Shown here: piece after piece, positions 53,901-64,000 of the stretch | Layout of the letters: every line of letters begins with the position of its first letter | Position numbering within the stretch: the stretch's first letter is position 1 | Assembly: GCF_017315945.1 (NCBI RefSeq) | Contig: NZ_JAFLWI010000006.1 | Coordinates: 233,410 to 297,409 of the forward strand | DNA from: Candidatus Enterococcus courvalinii | GTDB lineage: Bacteria > Bacillota > Bacilli > Lactobacillales > Enterococcaceae | Length of the DNA: 64,000 nt | Direction of reading: 5' to 3' | Position numbers and translations under genes: made by a program | The notes under the pieces: generated by a model | Told to the model about the DNA's origin: nothing | Database searches by the model: none | What the model saw: the letters and a program-made list of their open reading frames with translations, nothing else

Positions 53901-54312
53901 AGATAGCTCAGGCGAAGTAACAGTCACTGTTTTTCCTAAGCTGTATCGCCAATTCAGAAATCTTTTTGAGATGAATCGAGTATTGTTTGTACAAGGGCGT
54001 AGTGAAATAAGCCAATATAACCAAGAGTTACAATTGATTGGTGAAACATTTGCAGATGCAAAAGAATTTGAAAAACAGTTTCCGGATCAAACTTGTTATT
54101 TAAGAATTACGGAAAAACAAGAAGACCATGAAACCATGCGTCAATTGAAAACAATTTTTCAGAAACACCCTGGCTACATTCCAGTTGTTTTATACTATGA
54201 AAAAAATCAACGGAAAATTGTGTTATCAGAGGAAAACTGGGTAGATGGGAGTAAGAGTCTGAGAGGGCAGCTTTCTTATTTGCTTCAGGAGGAAAATGTT
54301 GTTTTCAAATAA
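50998..54312 (+). CDS. dnaE: DNA polymerase III alpha subunit DnaE
   Basis: The 1104-residue polymerase has an N-terminal PHP domain (~1-210, starting YTRTSYSLLQST), the C-family polymerase core with GAGRGSAAGSLVAY near 340, the catalytic Asp pair in MPDIDLDIPDNKREE near 380, LPRHVSTHAAGVVL near 480, NALYRPGPM near 610 and ADILRRAISKKKK near 670, then a tandem helix-hairpin-helix and an OB fold (~960-1050). In Firmicutes DnaE extends RNA primers before hand-over to PolC. The length is normal. It leads into pfkA-pyk, an arrangement common in Gram-positives. Confidence 0.97.
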   Translation: MFFPQLYTRTSYSLLQSTIRIQEYVHEAKKLGYTYLAITDEDVLYGAAEFYQECVKEGIKPIIGVHLEYTFEDNDYGLLVYAKDKIGYQQLMNVSSKKMIEGTIELNMWTKTDHLILVVPDKHSIANDYGKGETFSSHWQMLKEKVHPQDFYGGVTVQTPSTSQEWYEFLLTEEEQLCALHPIASLHQEDLFALETMKHIKEGTQISPDELAEVSQLENKNFLEPESKRIQQFNERYTHKVLETTQKLAESVNFEFQFHQKLLPHYPVPNDESAAVYLKQLCQSQLSKRVESLTPEYQERLDYELSIIHQMGFDDYFLIVWDVMAFAHKQKIVTGAGRGSAAGSLVAYVLAITDVDPLKYHLLFERFLNPERYTMPDIDLDIPDNKREEVLNYVREKYGQYHMAQIATFGTMAAKMVLRDVARVFGVSQSEANRWSKAIPNQLKITLSQAYQSSNKLVELVQANKKNQLLFQTATILEGLPRHVSTHAAGVVLSDRNLLELVPLQQGSDEAFLTQYTMNAVEEIGLLKMDFLGLRNLSIIDYALKSIKRVEKIDLQLKQIPLNDAKTFHLFQKGETTGVFQFESAGIRNVLRRLGPENIEDIAAVNALYRPGPMQNIDTFIARKKGKELIKYPDDTLKPILENTYGVIVYQEQIMQIASTMAGFSLGQADILRRAISKKKKEVIDREREHFVAGSLKQGYSKEKAIEVYDYIERFANYGFNRSHAFAYSFVGFQMAYLKAHYPGAFFTSLMNAVRHNTAKLKEYLAEARKNKLTLSPPSINQSAYGFELVDSQMIRFGLTAVKGVRRDFVEEIINERKANGSFTSVDEFLIRIDKRWLKEEILKPLVAVGTFDELEKNRKQLMLDLEGKIQNVQYSSGSLDLMEIMALKEEEVADYSLDERLALEEEYLGVYLSGHPTEGYERLRLAKRIQSITEIVPQQTVSLLLYIKSIREIRTKKGERMAFVDGTDSSGEVTVTVFPKLYRQFRNLFEMNRVLFVQGRSEISQYNQELQLIGETFADAKEFEKQFPDQTCYLRITEKQEDHETMRQLKTIFQKHPGYIPVVLYYEKNQRKIVLSEENWVDGSKSLRGQLSYLLQEENVVFK

Positions 54313-54403
54313 GTTACGGTAAAAAATACTACGTGCTTTCATTTTTTTTCATTTTTTTAGCTATTAACCAAGACAAGTTAGAAAAATAATGTTAGAATGT
54401 TAG

Positions 54404-55441
<1,038 letters not shown>

Positions 55442-55568
55442 AATGATTTGATCAAAAGAAAGAATGAGTAGAGCAAACTTTGTTTGACTCAACTGAACTA
55501 TCTATATTAGTAGCTATTTAAGCTGTAAAGCTTTAAATAAACAAAATTGAATGGGAGCGTTTTGTAAA

Positions 55569-57353
55569 ATGAAAAAAACCAAAATCGTTAGTACATTAGG
55601 ACCAGCAAGTAACTCAGTAGAAACTATTTCTAAACTGATCGAATCTGGAGCAAATGTCTTCCGTTTTAACTTCTCACATGGGGATCATGAAGAACAATTA
55701 TCACGTATGGTAATGGTTCGTGAAGCTGTTAAACAAACAGGTAAAGATGTAGGTATCCTTTTAGATACTAAAGGTGCAGAAATCCGTACAACAGTTCAAG
55801 GAACAACAGAAGCTGATTTTGGCCGTGCTGGCTATATCAAATTTGAAGTTGGAGATCAAACTCGTATCTCAATGGATCCTGAACATGTTGGTTCAAAAGA
55901 AAAAATTGCTGTAACTTATCCTGGTTTATTCGAAGACGTTCACGTTGGTGGACATATCTTATTCGATGATGGTCTTATTGACATGGAAATCGTTGAAAAA
56001 GACGAAGCAAACCGTGAATTAGTTGTAGTAGTAAAAAATGCAGGTATGCTAGGATCACGTAAAGGTGTTAATGCACCAGGCGTATCAATCAGCTTACCAG
56101 GTATTACAGAAAAAGATGCTGACGATATCCGTTTCGGTTTAGATAACGATATCGACTTTATCGCTGCAAGTTTTGTACGTAAAGCACAAGACGTTTTAGA
56201 CATTCGTGAAATTTTAGAAGAAAAAAATATGACACACGTTCAAATTTTCCCTAAAATTGAATCTGAAGAAGGTATCGACAACATCGACGAAATCATCAAA
56301 GTTTCTGATGGTGTTATGATTGCTCGTGGTGACATGGGTGTTGAAATCCCAGCTGAATTAGTACCAATGGTTCAAAAACGTATCATTAAAAAATGTAACG
56401 CTGCTGGTATCCCAGTTATTACAGCTACACAAATGTTAGAATCAATGCAAGAAAACCCACGTCCAACACGTGCCGAAGCATCTGACGTTGCCAACGCTGT
56501 ATTTGATGGTACAGACGCAACAATGCTATCAGGTGAATCTGCAAATGGTGACTACCCAGTAGAAGCTGTTTCAACAATGGCTCGTATTGACCAAGAAGCT
56601 GAAAAAGCTTTAGCTGAATTAGGTACATTCCAAATCAATCAATTTGACAAAACTGATGTTACTGAAACAATCGGTTTGTCAGTAGCTCGTGCTGCTAAAA
56701 ACTTAGGTGTTAAAACAATCGTTGCTGCAACTGAGTCTGGCTACACAGCTAAAATGATTTCTAAATACCGTCCAGATGCTGACATCTTGGCAGTTACATT
56801 TGACGAACGCACAAAACGTGGTTTGATGTTAAACTGGGGCGTATACCCAACAGTTACTGAAAAACCAACAACTACTGATGAAATGTTTGAATTAGCTGCT
56901 AAAAAAGCAGTTGAATTAGGCTTTGCTTCAGAAGGCGATCTAATCTTGATCACTGCTGGTGTACCAGTTGGTGAGCGTGGAACAACTAACGTAATGAAAA
57001 TTCAAATGATTGGTTCTAAATTATTAGAAGCTCAAGGCGTTGGTCAAAAATCTGTTGTTGCAAACGCAGTAGTTGCTTCATCTGCTGAAGAAGCAATTAA
57101 AAAAGCAAAAGACGGCATGGTATTAGTTGTTCCAACAACTGATAAAGAATATATGCCTGCTATTGAAAAAGCAGCAGCAGTCGTAGTTGAAGAAGGCGGC
57201 TTAACTTCACACGCAGCAGTTGTAGGTATCGCTCAAGATATTCCTGTAATTGTTGGTGCAAAAGATGCAACTTCAACAATCGTTGATGGTGAATTGATTA
57301 CTGTTGATTCACGTCGTGGTATTGTATACCGTGGCGAAACAACAGCTATCTAA
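55569..57353 (+). CDS. pyk: Pyruvate kinase
   Basis: The 594-residue enzyme has the TIM barrel with KIVSTLGPASNSVETISKLI at the start, the barrel residues VFRFNFSHGDHEE, the signature near 215-270 (KIESEEGIDNIDE, ARGDMGVEIPAE), TATQMLESM near 300 and an allosteric C domain. An extra C-terminal ~110 residues (GGLTSHAAVVG) is the PEP-utiliser-like mobile domain seen in Bacillus and other Firmicutes. The ATG at 55569 follows GGGAGCG. It ends glycolysis, making ATP and pyruvate. Confidence 0.97.
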   Translation: MKKTKIVSTLGPASNSVETISKLIESGANVFRFNFSHGDHEEQLSRMVMVREAVKQTGKDVGILLDTKGAEIRTTVQGTTEADFGRAGYIKFEVGDQTRISMDPEHVGSKEKIAVTYPGLFEDVHVGGHILFDDGLIDMEIVEKDEANRELVVVVKNAGMLGSRKGVNAPGVSISLPGITEKDADDIRFGLDNDIDFIAASFVRKAQDVLDIREILEEKNMTHVQIFPKIESEEGIDNIDEIIKVSDGVMIARGDMGVEIPAELVPMVQKRIIKKCNAAGIPVITATQMLESMQENPRPTRAEASDVANAVFDGTDATMLSGESANGDYPVEAVSTMARIDQEAEKALAELGTFQINQFDKTDVTETIGLSVARAAKNLGVKTIVAATESGYTAKMISKYRPDADILAVTFDERTKRGLMLNWGVYPTVTEKPTTTDEMFELAAKKAVELGFASEGDLILITAGVPVGERGTTNVMKIQMIGSKLLEAQGVGQKSVVANAVVASSAEEAIKKAKDGMVLVVPTTDKEYMPAIEKAAAVVVEEGGLTSHAAVVGIAQDIPVIVGAKDATSTIVDGELITVDSRRGIVYRGETTAI

Positions 57354-57368
57354 TTTACTAGATAGTAT

Positions 57369-57407
57369 AAAAAAAGCAGCTCCTCAATCTGAGGGGCTGT
57401 TTTTTTG
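57369..57407 (+). terminator. pyk terminator
   Basis: AGCAGCTCCTCA pairs with TGAGGGGCTGTT around a 3-base loop, followed by seven T. It overlaps the 3' end of the convergent LysR gene. Confidence 0.88.
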
Positions 57408-58289
57408 TGTCTGAATGAATTCATTAATGACGCGGACAACTTGTTGCTGTAAATCAGTTGGCAATTGCTGTGTGCGTGTGACAAGTGAAATCAAAAAGCG
57501 TGGTTGTACAGTATCCGTTAGTGGAAGCATAATTAACTGGTCTTCTGGATGGATCGCAATCTCTGTTAGAAATCCTATCCCAACTTGTTCACGGATCATA
57601 CTTTTTAAAATGGATAAATCATTACTTTGATAGACAATCTTTGGCTCAATATGTGCTTGCTTTGCTAATTTTGAAAAAGCAGTTGGATGGACGTAATGCT
57701 CGTTTAATAAAACGAATTCTTCGTCAATCAATTCTTTGAACGAAACAGCTTGCTTTTTGGCAAGTGGATGTTCAGGTGAGACAACAATCATAAATCGTTT
57801 ATCTAAGAGCAACTGTGTTTCTAACGACTGATCGACAATTGGCTGAGTTGAACCGAGTAAAGCCAAATCAATTTGACCTTGATGAATCATCCCGTATAAG
57901 TCGCGAGAACCACCATCAATGATTTCCAATTGACTCATCAATTTTTGTCGAATAAAGTAGCCGGATAATTTTGGGAAATATTCATTTCCAATAATCGGTG
58001 GCATGCCAAGACGAATTTTTTTCGTTTGTAGTTGTTGGATCTCTGCTTTTGCACGAGTGATTTCTTGGAGGATAGACTGTGCATGGATAAATAGTTGGTG
58101 GCCAGCAGGTGTGATCAATAATTCATTGTGCGAACGATCGCGGACGATGAGAACAGCATTTAATTCTGTCTCCAAACGTTGGACAGCGTAAGTGATTGTG
58201 GGCTGGCTAACATGAAATAGATTAGCAACTTTTGTAAAATTTTTTAGTTTGATTAACTGGACATAGTATTCAATGTCTCGTGTGTTCAT
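57384..58289 (-). CDS. LysR-family transcriptional regulator
   Basis: The 301-residue regulator has an N-terminal winged HTH (~1-60, NFTKVANLFHVSQPTITYAV, QRLETELNAVLIVRDR) and a periplasmic-binding-like effector domain (~90-295, IRLGMPPIIGNEYFP; GIGFLTEIAIHPED). It resembles MleR/CidR-like regulators in general but a malolactic gene is not nearby, so the target is unknown. AGAGGAG is upstream of the ATG. Its neighbour on the far side is the YceD gene, 400 bases away. Confidence 0.9.
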   Translation of the reverse strand: MNTRDIEYYVQLIKLKNFTKVANLFHVSQPTITYAVQRLETELNAVLIVRDRSHNELLITPAGHQLFIHAQSILQEITRAKAEIQQLQTKKIRLGMPPIIGNEYFPKLSGYFIRQKLMSQLEIIDGGSRDLYGMIHQGQIDLALLGSTQPIVDQSLETQLLLDKRFMIVVSPEHPLAKKQAVSFKELIDEEFVLLNEHYVHPTAFSKLAKQAHIEPKIVYQSNDLSILKSMIREQVGIGFLTEIAIHPEDQLIMLPLTDTVQPRFLISLVTRTQQLPTDLQQQVVRVINEFIQTQKNSPSD

Positions 58290-58691
58290 ATGTTAGCTCC
58301 TCTCATTATCCATATAAATAATAGTTATTGTAATAGATTCATTTCTTGATAGCAACTGAAAGTTCAGTGAAGTGCTTTGAATAACTGAAGCAAAAGATTA
58401 AACAGATACACTTGGAAAGTTTGCGAAATCAATAAGCGATTACTTGTTATTTCGATGGAATGCAAATAAAACTTAAAATTTTTTTCGGAAAAGAATTCAG
58501 TTACATGAAAGACGTCTCAATAGAACTTTAGCAAAAAAGAAAAGAAGATTTTGCTAATAAAGTGAAAAAAGAAAATTGATTTTCCAATTAATGTACTGTT
58601 TTTTTATGAAGTGTAAGGTGTCAAGAAAATTTCATTGACAAGGACGTTTTTGCCCTGTATAATTGCTTTTGTTGCTTAGGAGTGATGAAAA
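58290..58691 (+). promoter_or_regulatory. Intergenic region with the YceD-rpmF promoter
   Basis: TTGACA (58635-58640) and TATAAT (58658-58663) match consensus exactly with a 17-base spacer, 29 bases before the YceD start. The remaining ~340 bases are A/T-rich with no supported gene; the LysR promoter should lie in the left part. Confidence 0.8.
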
Positions 58692-59252
58692 ATGAAATGG
58701 TCTTTACTAGAATTACGAAAATATCAAGAGACACCATTAGTATTTCATGAAACACTTGATTTAAAATCAAGTTTGATGAAACGCGATAATTTAATACTCG
58801 ATGTTGCACCAGTGGCTGTTGAAGGATTTGTTTCCGTTGATAAAAAAGGCTATATCGTTCATTACACTGTGCAAACGACTCTGACTGTTCCATCAACACG
58901 TTCACTAGAACCTGTTGAGCTAGTAATGGATTTTCCAGTTGATGAATTATTCATGACAGTAGAGCAGTATCAAAGTCGAGACGACCAATTATCGGCTGAT
59001 GAGATTTTGTTGATTGAAGGCACACAGCTTGATTTGACAGAGTCAATCGAAGATAATATTTTATTGGCAATTCCAATGCGTGTGCTTACTGAAGCAGAGG
59101 AAACAGAAGAAGCCAACCTACCTAAAGGCATGGATTGGGAAGTTATTTCTGAAGCAGAACATGAGCGCAGAAAAGTGGAAGAAGCTGAGACAAAAGTAGA
59201 TCCTCGTCTTGCAAAACTATCGGAATTTTTTGATGATGAATCAAAGGAATAA
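58692..59252 (+). CDS. YceD/DUF177 family protein
   Basis: The 186-residue protein has the DUF177 pattern: LDLKSSLMKRDNLILDVAPV near 20, SVDKKGYIVHYTVQTTLTVP near 55, a PVELVMDFPVDE strand, then IEDNILLAIPMRVL and an acidic tail (KVDPRLAKLSEFFDD). This family is required for 23S rRNA maturation in several organisms and nearly always precedes rpmF, as here. TAGGAG is upstream of the ATG. Confidence 0.9.
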   Translation: MKWSLLELRKYQETPLVFHETLDLKSSLMKRDNLILDVAPVAVEGFVSVDKKGYIVHYTVQTTLTVPSTRSLEPVELVMDFPVDELFMTVEQYQSRDDQLSADEILLIEGTQLDLTESIEDNILLAIPMRVLTEAEETEEANLPKGMDWEVISEAEHERRKVEEAETKVDPRLAKLSEFFDDESKE

Positions 59253-59321
59253 AGATAACAAGTAAGATTGGAATATATTGCATCTAATTTGATGCAAGAC
59301 TTTACAAGGAGGTGTAGCAAA

Positions 59322-59501
59322 ATGGCAGTACCAGCTAGAAGAACATCAAAAGCTAAAAAAGCAAAACGTCGTACACACTACAAATTGACAATCAAAGGTT
59401 TGAACGAATGTCCTAACTGTGGTGAAATGAAAAAAAGCCATCACGTATGTACAAATTGTGGTTACTATGATGGTAAGGACGTAATGTCTAAAGAAGCTTA
59501 A
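59322..59501 (+). CDS. rpmF: 50S ribosomal protein L32
   Basis: The 59-residue protein begins [20 protein letters not shown] and carries two CxxC zinc pairs ([14 protein letters not shown] and TNCGYY), so it is the zinc-binding (C+) form. The ATG at 59322 follows AAGGAGGTG; the frame upstream is read-through. Co-transcribed with the YceD gene. Confidence 0.97.
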   Translation: MAVPARRTSKAKKAKRRTHYKLTIKGLNECPNCGEMKKSHHVCTNCGYYDGKDVMSKEA

Positions 59502-59523
59502 TACATTTTAATTAGAAAATGTA

Positions 59524-59566
59524 AAACCTCAAGGCTAACCATGGAGCCTTGGGGTTTATTTTTTTC
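59524..59566 (+). terminator. rpmF terminator
   Basis: AACCTCAAGGCT pairs with AGCCTTGGGGTT around a short loop, then seven T. Confidence 0.85.
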
Positions 59567-59598
59567 TCGAAAAACGCCAAAATATTTTGCACATTGGT

Positions 59599-59626
59599 TT
59601 GCATTGCACCAATGATAGGCTATAAT
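59599..59626 (+). promoter_or_regulatory. gnd promoter
   Basis: TTGCAT (59599-59604) and TATAAT (59621-59626) are 16 bases apart, 43 bases before the gnd start. Confidence 0.7.
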
Positions 59627-59669
59627 GAGAGAGATTAGGGGAGTAACCCCAAATGTAGGAGGAGTTCAT

Positions 59670-61091
59670 ATGACGAAACAACAAATCGGCGTTGTCGGTA
59701 TGGCCGTTATGGGCAAAAACTTAGCCTTGAATATTGAAAGTCGCGGTTATTCAGTCGCATTATTTAACCGCACTGGTTCAAAAACAACAGAAGTAGTAGA
59801 AGAACATCCAGATAAAAACTTTAAAGCAACTTATACGATGGAAGACTTTGTTGCTTCAATTGAAAAACCACGTCGTATTCTTTTGATGGTTAAAGCAGGA
59901 CCAGCTACGGATGCGACGATTCAAGAATTATTACCTCATTTAGACAAAGGTGATATTTTGATTGATGGCGGAAATACATTCTTCAAAGATACGATCCGTC
60001 GTAACGAAGAATTAGCGAATTCTGGAATCAACTTTATTGGTACTGGTGTTTCTGGTGGAGAAGAAGGCGCACTTAAAGGTCCTTCTATCATGCCTGGTGG
60101 CCAAAAAGAAGCCTACGAACTAGTGGCACCTATTTTAGAACAAATTTCTGCTAAAGCAGAAGATGGCGAACCATGTGTCACTTATATTGGACCAAATGGT
60201 GCAGGTCATTATGTAAAAATGGTTCACAATGGAATTGAGTACGGAGACATGCAATTGATTGCTGAGTCTTATGACTTAATGAAGAATATTCTTGGGCTGT
60301 CAGTTGATGAAATGGCTGAAATCTTCAAGGAATGGAATCAAGGAGAACTTGATAGCTACTTAATCGAGATCACTGCTGACATTTTGACTCGTAAAGATGA
60401 TGAAGGTACAGGAAAACCGATTGTTGATGTCATCCTTGATGCTGCTGGCAATAAAGGAACTGGTAAATGGACAAGCCAAAGTGCTTTAGATTTAGGTGTC
60501 CCACTTCCATTGATCACAGAATCTGTCTTTGCTCGTTATATCTCTGCTTATAAAGATGAACGTGTCCAAGCAAGTAAAATTTTGTCAAACCCAAATAATT
60601 TTGAATACACTGGTGACAAAAAAGAATTAGTTGAGAAAATCCGTGAAGCATTGTACTTTAGCAAAATCATGAGCTATGCTCAAGGCTTTGCTCAATTACG
60701 AGTAGCTTCCAAAGAGTATGACTGGGATCTACCATTTGGCGAAATTGCTAAAATCTGGCGTGCAGGATGTATTATCCGTGCTCGTTTCTTACAAAAAATT
60801 ACAGATGCGTATGATAAAGACCCAGATATCGAAAACTTATTGTTAGACGACTACTTTGTTGAAATCACGAAGAAATATCAACAATCTGTGAGAGATGTAG
60901 TTTCTTTAGCCGTTCAAGCTGGTGTACCAGTGCCAACGTTCTCTTCAGCAATTTCTTACTTTGATTCTTATAGAGCAGAACGCTTGCCAGCTAACATTAT
61001 TCAAGCACAACGTGATTATTTTGGTGCACACACTTATGAACGTGTGGACAAAGAAGGAATCTTCCACTACTCTTGGTATCATGAAGAGTAA
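59670..61091 (+). CDS. gnd: 6-phosphogluconate dehydrogenase, decarboxylating
   Basis: The 473-residue enzyme of the oxidative pentose phosphate pathway has the N-terminal NADP fold [36 protein letters not shown] near 126, the catalytic Lys in [20 protein letters not shown] near 183, and the C-terminal substrate tail [10 protein letters not shown]. The ATG at 59670 follows GTAGGAGGAG. Followed by a terminator and a two-component system, the same order as in Enterococcus faecalis as I recall it. Confidence 0.97.
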   Translation: MTKQQIGVVGMAVMGKNLALNIESRGYSVALFNRTGSKTTEVVEEHPDKNFKATYTMEDFVASIEKPRRILLMVKAGPATDATIQELLPHLDKGDILIDGGNTFFKDTIRRNEELANSGINFIGTGVSGGEEGALKGPSIMPGGQKEAYELVAPILEQISAKAEDGEPCVTYIGPNGAGHYVKMVHNGIEYGDMQLIAESYDLMKNILGLSVDEMAEIFKEWNQGELDSYLIEITADILTRKDDEGTGKPIVDVILDAAGNKGTGKWTSQSALDLGVPLPLITESVFARYISAYKDERVQASKILSNPNNFEYTGDKKELVEKIREALYFSKIMSYAQGFAQLRVASKEYDWDLPFGEIAKIWRAGCIIRARFLQKITDAYDKDPDIENLLLDDYFVEITKKYQQSVRDVVSLAVQAGVPVPTFSSAISYFDSYRAERLPANIIQAQRDYFGAHTYERVDKEGIFHYSWYHEE

Positions 61092-61136
61092 GTAGTTTTT
61101 GACTTTGCAAAACTGAAAAATTAGAGAAATCATGAT

Positions 61137-61178
61137 AGAGCTGAAGTCATTTGTTACGAATAGACTTCGGCTCTTTTT
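61137..61178 (+). terminator. gnd terminator
   Basis: AGAGCTGAAGTC pairs with GACTTCGGCTCT around a 14-base loop, followed by five T. Confidence 0.8.
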
Positions 61179-61282
61179 AAAATTGTTTATTCATGATAGA
61201 ATGACTATAGATTTTTAAGTAGAATATCGGTATAATGATAGAGTTTGTAGAAATCGCGTAGAGGGAAAGGATAAAATAATAG

Positions 61283-61969
61283 ATGAGTAATATTCTAATC
61301 ATTGAAGATGAAAAGAACTTAGCTCGCTTTGTCGAGTTGGAATTAAAGCATGAAGGGTATAATGCTGAAGTTCATTATAATGGCCGTACGGGATTAGACG
61401 CCGCTTTAAATAATGAATGGGATGCCATTTTACTAGATTTGATGTTACCTGAATTAAATGGATTAGAAGTTTGTCGACGTGTCCGTCAAGTAAAAAATAC
61501 ACCAATCATCATGATGACTGCTAGAGATTCTGTGATTGACCGCGTATCAGGTTTAGACCATGGAGCAGATGACTACATTGTTAAGCCATTTGCAATTGAG
61601 GAACTATTAGCCCGTTTGCGAGCTTTGTTACGTCGAATTGATATCGAAGGCGATAAAAACGTAGCAAAACAAACAACAATTACTTATCGTGACCTAACGA
61701 TTGAAAAAGAAAATCGTGTGGTACGCCGTGGAAACGAAGTAATTGAATTAACCAAACGTGAATATGAACTATTGTTGACTTTGATGGAAAACGTCAATGT
61801 TGTATTAGCCCGCGATGTTCTATTAAACAAAGTTTGGGGTTATGAAACAGAAGTTGAAACAAATGTTGTCGATGTATATATTCGTTACTTGCGTAATAAG
61901 ATTGATGTTCCTGGAGAGGAAAGCTACATCCAAACTGTCCGTGGAACAGGTTATGTGATGCGCTCGTGA
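61283..61969 (+). CDS. OmpR-family response regulator (CsrR/LisR/EtaR type)
   Basis: The 228-residue protein has a receiver with acidic pocket E8/D9, phospho-acceptor D52 in AILLDLMLP, Thr in MMTARD and Lys in VKPFAIEE, and a C-terminal winged helix ([34 protein letters not shown]). The overall sequence is the CsrR/CovR/LisR kind; in Enterococcus faecalis the system beside gnd is called EtaRS and affects acid and heat tolerance and virulence. The exact name for this strain is inferred. AGGGAAAGGA is upstream of the start. Confidence 0.93.
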   Translation: MSNILIIEDEKNLARFVELELKHEGYNAEVHYNGRTGLDAALNNEWDAILLDLMLPELNGLEVCRRVRQVKNTPIIMMTARDSVIDRVSGLDHGADDYIVKPFAIEELLARLRALLRRIDIEGDKNVAKQTTITYRDLTIEKENRVVRRGNEVIELTKREYELLLTLMENVNVVLARDVLLNKVWGYETEVETNVVDVYIRYLRNKIDVPGEESYIQTVRGTGYVMRS

Positions 61970-63471
61970 TAGAACCGAAAAAATCGGAAAAAAGAGAACT
62001 GAAAGGCCCTTCCTTGACTATCAAGTGGGCTTTTGCAAGTTCTTTCTTTATATTTGTTGTTTTTACTATTTTCGCAGTTATTACTTATAAGTCTTCAATT
62101 AATCTAATCGTTGCTAAAGAACGAAACAATGTGGAACGAACGATTTCGCAAGTGGCTTCTCGGTTAGCTAATTCTGATGAAGAGCTGACTTTAGTCAATA
62201 CGTACCGAAATTTAACTAATACAACTACAAATGATAGTAATATTGATGATCAAACGACGAATATCGAAGGGAACTTGATGAAAATTGATTCCTTCATTGC
62301 TGAACTCGGTCAGTCGTCATTAGATTTATTCGTCTATAATTTAGAAGAAAAGTTGATATTTAAGACGCAACAGCATAGTCAATCGTTGTTACAAACAACC
62401 AGAAAAGTTCCGACGATTGTGACGATAGATGGTAGAACAGGATTTTTGTCGATTCAGCCAATCTATTCCAAAGGAACTCGTGAAAAAATTGGCTATGCAC
62501 AAACTTTCTATGAATTGTCCTCTTTTTATGATATACGGAACAAATTATTGTTGACACTGATTATTTTAGAAGTCGTTTCGTTAATTCTAAGTAGTATCTT
62601 AGGCTTTTTCCTATCTTCTTATTTCCTGAAACCGTTAAAAGTTCTGCGAGATACGATGGATACTATCCGAAAAGACCCGCAGTCGAATATTCATATGCCT
62701 GAAATTGATACAAATGACGAGTTGGCAGATTTAGCTGAAATCTTTAATGAGATGCTTGATCGAATGCGTCTATATATGGAGCAACAAGAACAATTTGTTC
62801 AAGATGTGTCCCATGAATTACGAACACCTGTTGCAATTATTGAAGGCCATTTGAGTTTGCTAAATCGTTGGGGAAAAGATGATCCTGAAATCTTAGAGGA
62901 GTCTCTTAGCGCAAGCATGCAAGAAATTAGCCGTATGAAGAGCCTCGTTCAAGAAATGTTAGATCTTTCAAGAGCTGAGCAAGTCGATATTCATTATGGT
63001 AACGAAACTACAAAAGGAAAAGAAGTTACCTATCAAGTCTATAATAACTTTAAGATCCTATATCCAGATTATGTAATTACTTTAGATGATGATTTATCTA
63101 AAGAAGTGATTTTACAAATCTACCGTAATCATTTTGAACAATTGATCATTATCATTCTTGATAATGCAGTCAAATATTCTACGACGAGAAAAGAAGTGCA
63201 TATTTCTATTTCTTCTACGTTGAGTGAATTTGAGATTGCGATTCAAGATTTTGGTGAGGGAATCCCACAAGAAGACTTGAAGAAAATCTTCAACCGGTTT
63301 TATCGGGTTGATAAAGCCAGAGCACGTACAAAAGGTGGTAATGGTCTAGGACTATCTATAGCTAAACAATTAGTTGAAAGCTATAAGGGAAGAATTATTG
63401 CTGAGAGCGTTGTTGGGCAAGGAACGATTTTTCGAATATTTATTCCAATAGTAAAATCTGAAGACAAGTAA
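61966..63471 (+). CDS. Sensor histidine kinase (CsrS/LisK/EtaS type)
   Basis: The 501-residue membrane kinase has helix 1 (~24-42), an extracytoplasmic sensor (~45-193), helix 2 (~196-220), HAMP (~221-270), HisKA with H283 in [12 protein letters not shown], and HATPase with N-box [12 protein letters not shown]1 DFGEGIP and G2 [14 protein letters not shown] start overlaps the regulator stop by four bases, so both are coupled. It is followed by a terminator and then the rRNA promoter region. Confidence 0.92.
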   Translation: MIEPKKSEKRELKGPSLTIKWAFASSFFIFVVFTIFAVITYKSSINLIVAKERNNVERTISQVASRLANSDEELTLVNTYRNLTNTTTNDSNIDDQTTNIEGNLMKIDSFIAELGQSSLDLFVYNLEEKLIFKTQQHSQSLLQTTRKVPTIVTIDGRTGFLSIQPIYSKGTREKIGYAQTFYELSSFYDIRNKLLLTLIILEVVSLILSSILGFFLSSYFLKPLKVLRDTMDTIRKDPQSNIHMPEIDTNDELADLAEIFNEMLDRMRLYMEQQEQFVQDVSHELRTPVAIIEGHLSLLNRWGKDDPEILEESLSASMQEISRMKSLVQEMLDLSRAEQVDIHYGNETTKGKEVTYQVYNNFKILYPDYVITLDDDLSKEVILQIYRNHFEQLIIIILDNAVKYSTTRKEVHISISSTLSEFEIAIQDFGEGIPQEDLKKIFNRFYRVDKARARTKGGNGLGLSIAKQLVESYKGRIIAESVVGQGTIFRIFIPIVKSEDK

Positions 63472-63503
63472 AACGATTTCGTTTTACTTGTCTTTTCTTT
63501 TTT
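63463..63503 (+). terminator. Terminator of the two-component operon
   Basis: GACAAGTAAAACG pairs perfectly with CGTTTTACTTGTC around four bases, then a T-rich run. The stop codon of the kinase lies in the left arm. Confidence 0.85.
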
Positions 63504-63761
63504 ATAGAAAGTGGCTGCAAGGTAAGAGAAACGCAAGTGTTTGATGGACGAACTATAAGCAGTATTCTGCAAAACTTAGCAAGGAAATAGTAGAAAAAAT
63601 AGAACAAAGAGGAAACATTTTTTTTGAATATTCGTTTTTTAAAATATTATTCAAAAAAGTAATTATTTCTGTTGCAATTTAAGAAATAGATTGCTATATT
63701 ATTATTTGTTCTCAAATAATTCTTTACTTACTAACAACATTAATTTCTTTAAAAAATAGTG

Positions 63762-63952
63762 TTGACGAATAAAGAAGGACATGTTAGAATAACAAAGTCG
63801 CTTAGGGAATAAGCTTCTGAAAGTTTGGTATTTCAACAAAAAAGTTATTGACAAATAACAAAAGAGATGTTAAACTTATTAAGTCGTTAAATAAATGGCT
63901 AAAAATTAAAAAAACAAAAAGTGTTGACAACTTCTAAAAAATCTGTTAAGAT
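63762..63952 (+). promoter_or_regulatory. Three tandem rRNA-type promoters
   Basis: P1: TTGACG (63762) and TAGAAT (63785-63790). P2: TTGACA (63848) and TAAACT (63871-63876). P3: TTGACA (63924) and TAAGAT (63947-63952). Each has a 17-base spacer ending in TGT just before the -10 box. The following TTTGAAAACTGAACA at the window edge is typical of the leader before 16S rRNA. The rRNA genes themselves are outside the window. The interval 63504-63761 is A/T-rich with nothing else recognisable. Confidence 0.8.
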
Positions 63953-64000
63953 ATAAAAGTTGTTGAAACAAAAAATGATTAGACCTTTGAAAACTGAACA

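Overview
The window looks like the chromosome of a low-GC lactic acid coccus, most likely an Enterococcus. The evidence is the typical housekeeping set (pgi, gdhA, ltaS, dnaE-pfkA-pyk, YceD-rpmF, gnd followed by a CsrR/LisR-type two-component system and an rRNA promoter cluster), AGGAGG-type ribosome sites and a Gram-positive tmRNA. The species cannot be fixed from the sequence alone. Two mobile elements break up an otherwise ordinary core region.

Region 1 (1-8992) is the right-hand half of a Tn916-family conjugative transposon: the C-terminal end of orf15, orf14 (NlpC/P60 wall hydrolase), orf13 (TcpC-like), the tet(M) leader with its attenuator, tet(M), the KTR-motif zinc-ribbon orf6, the divergent repressor orf9, the sigma-like orf7, orf8, then xis and int and the right terminus. 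The left part lies outside the window.

Region 2 (about 9000-31990) is core chromosome. It holds two DUF2187-like small proteins, a GNAT acetyltransferase, tmRNA, a MarR-regulated DHA2 efflux pump with a clear palindromic operator, a HAD phosphatase, an SdpI-like protein with its own response regulator and kinase, an odd ABC-like pair whose ATPase lacks a P-loop, lipoteichoic acid synthase, a 23S rRNA methyltransferase with aroD and a YbaK deacylase, an HI0933-type flavoprotein, gdhA, pgi, several very small genes, a membrane GDPD, a VTT-domain protein and a TetR regulator.

Region 3 (about 32067-44113) is a 12-kb island in the 3' end of tRNA-Ser(CGA), bounded by a 14-bp direct repeat. It carries a tyrosine integrase, an Abi_2/AbiF HEPN protein with a structured RNA candidate directly downstream, an Stl-sized repressor divergent from an early operon (Cro-like, Xis-like, DnaD-like initiator, DnaC-like loader, wHTH, tandem-HTH, sigma-like and ArpU regulators), a repeat-rich noncoding stretch, an unknown coiled-coil protein and a Panacea (DUF4065) plus membrane-protein pair. 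There are no terminase, capsid, tail or lysis genes. This layout fits a phage satellite (PICI-like) with two defence or toxin-antitoxin cargos. A decayed prophage is the main alternative.

Region 4 (44114-64000) is core again: asnB, a HAD phosphatase, an NCS2 purine permease, a PmrA-like efflux pump, dnaE, pfkA, pyk, a LysR regulator, YceD-rpmF, gnd, a CsrRS/LisRK/EtaRS-type system, and three tandem rRNA-type promoters at the right edge.

The most interesting content is in the island: the AbiF-like protein with its adjacent RNA between 24-bp repeats, and the Panacea/membrane-protein pair. In the core, the P-loop-less ABC protein and a multi-hairpin RNA candidate near tmRNA deserve attention.
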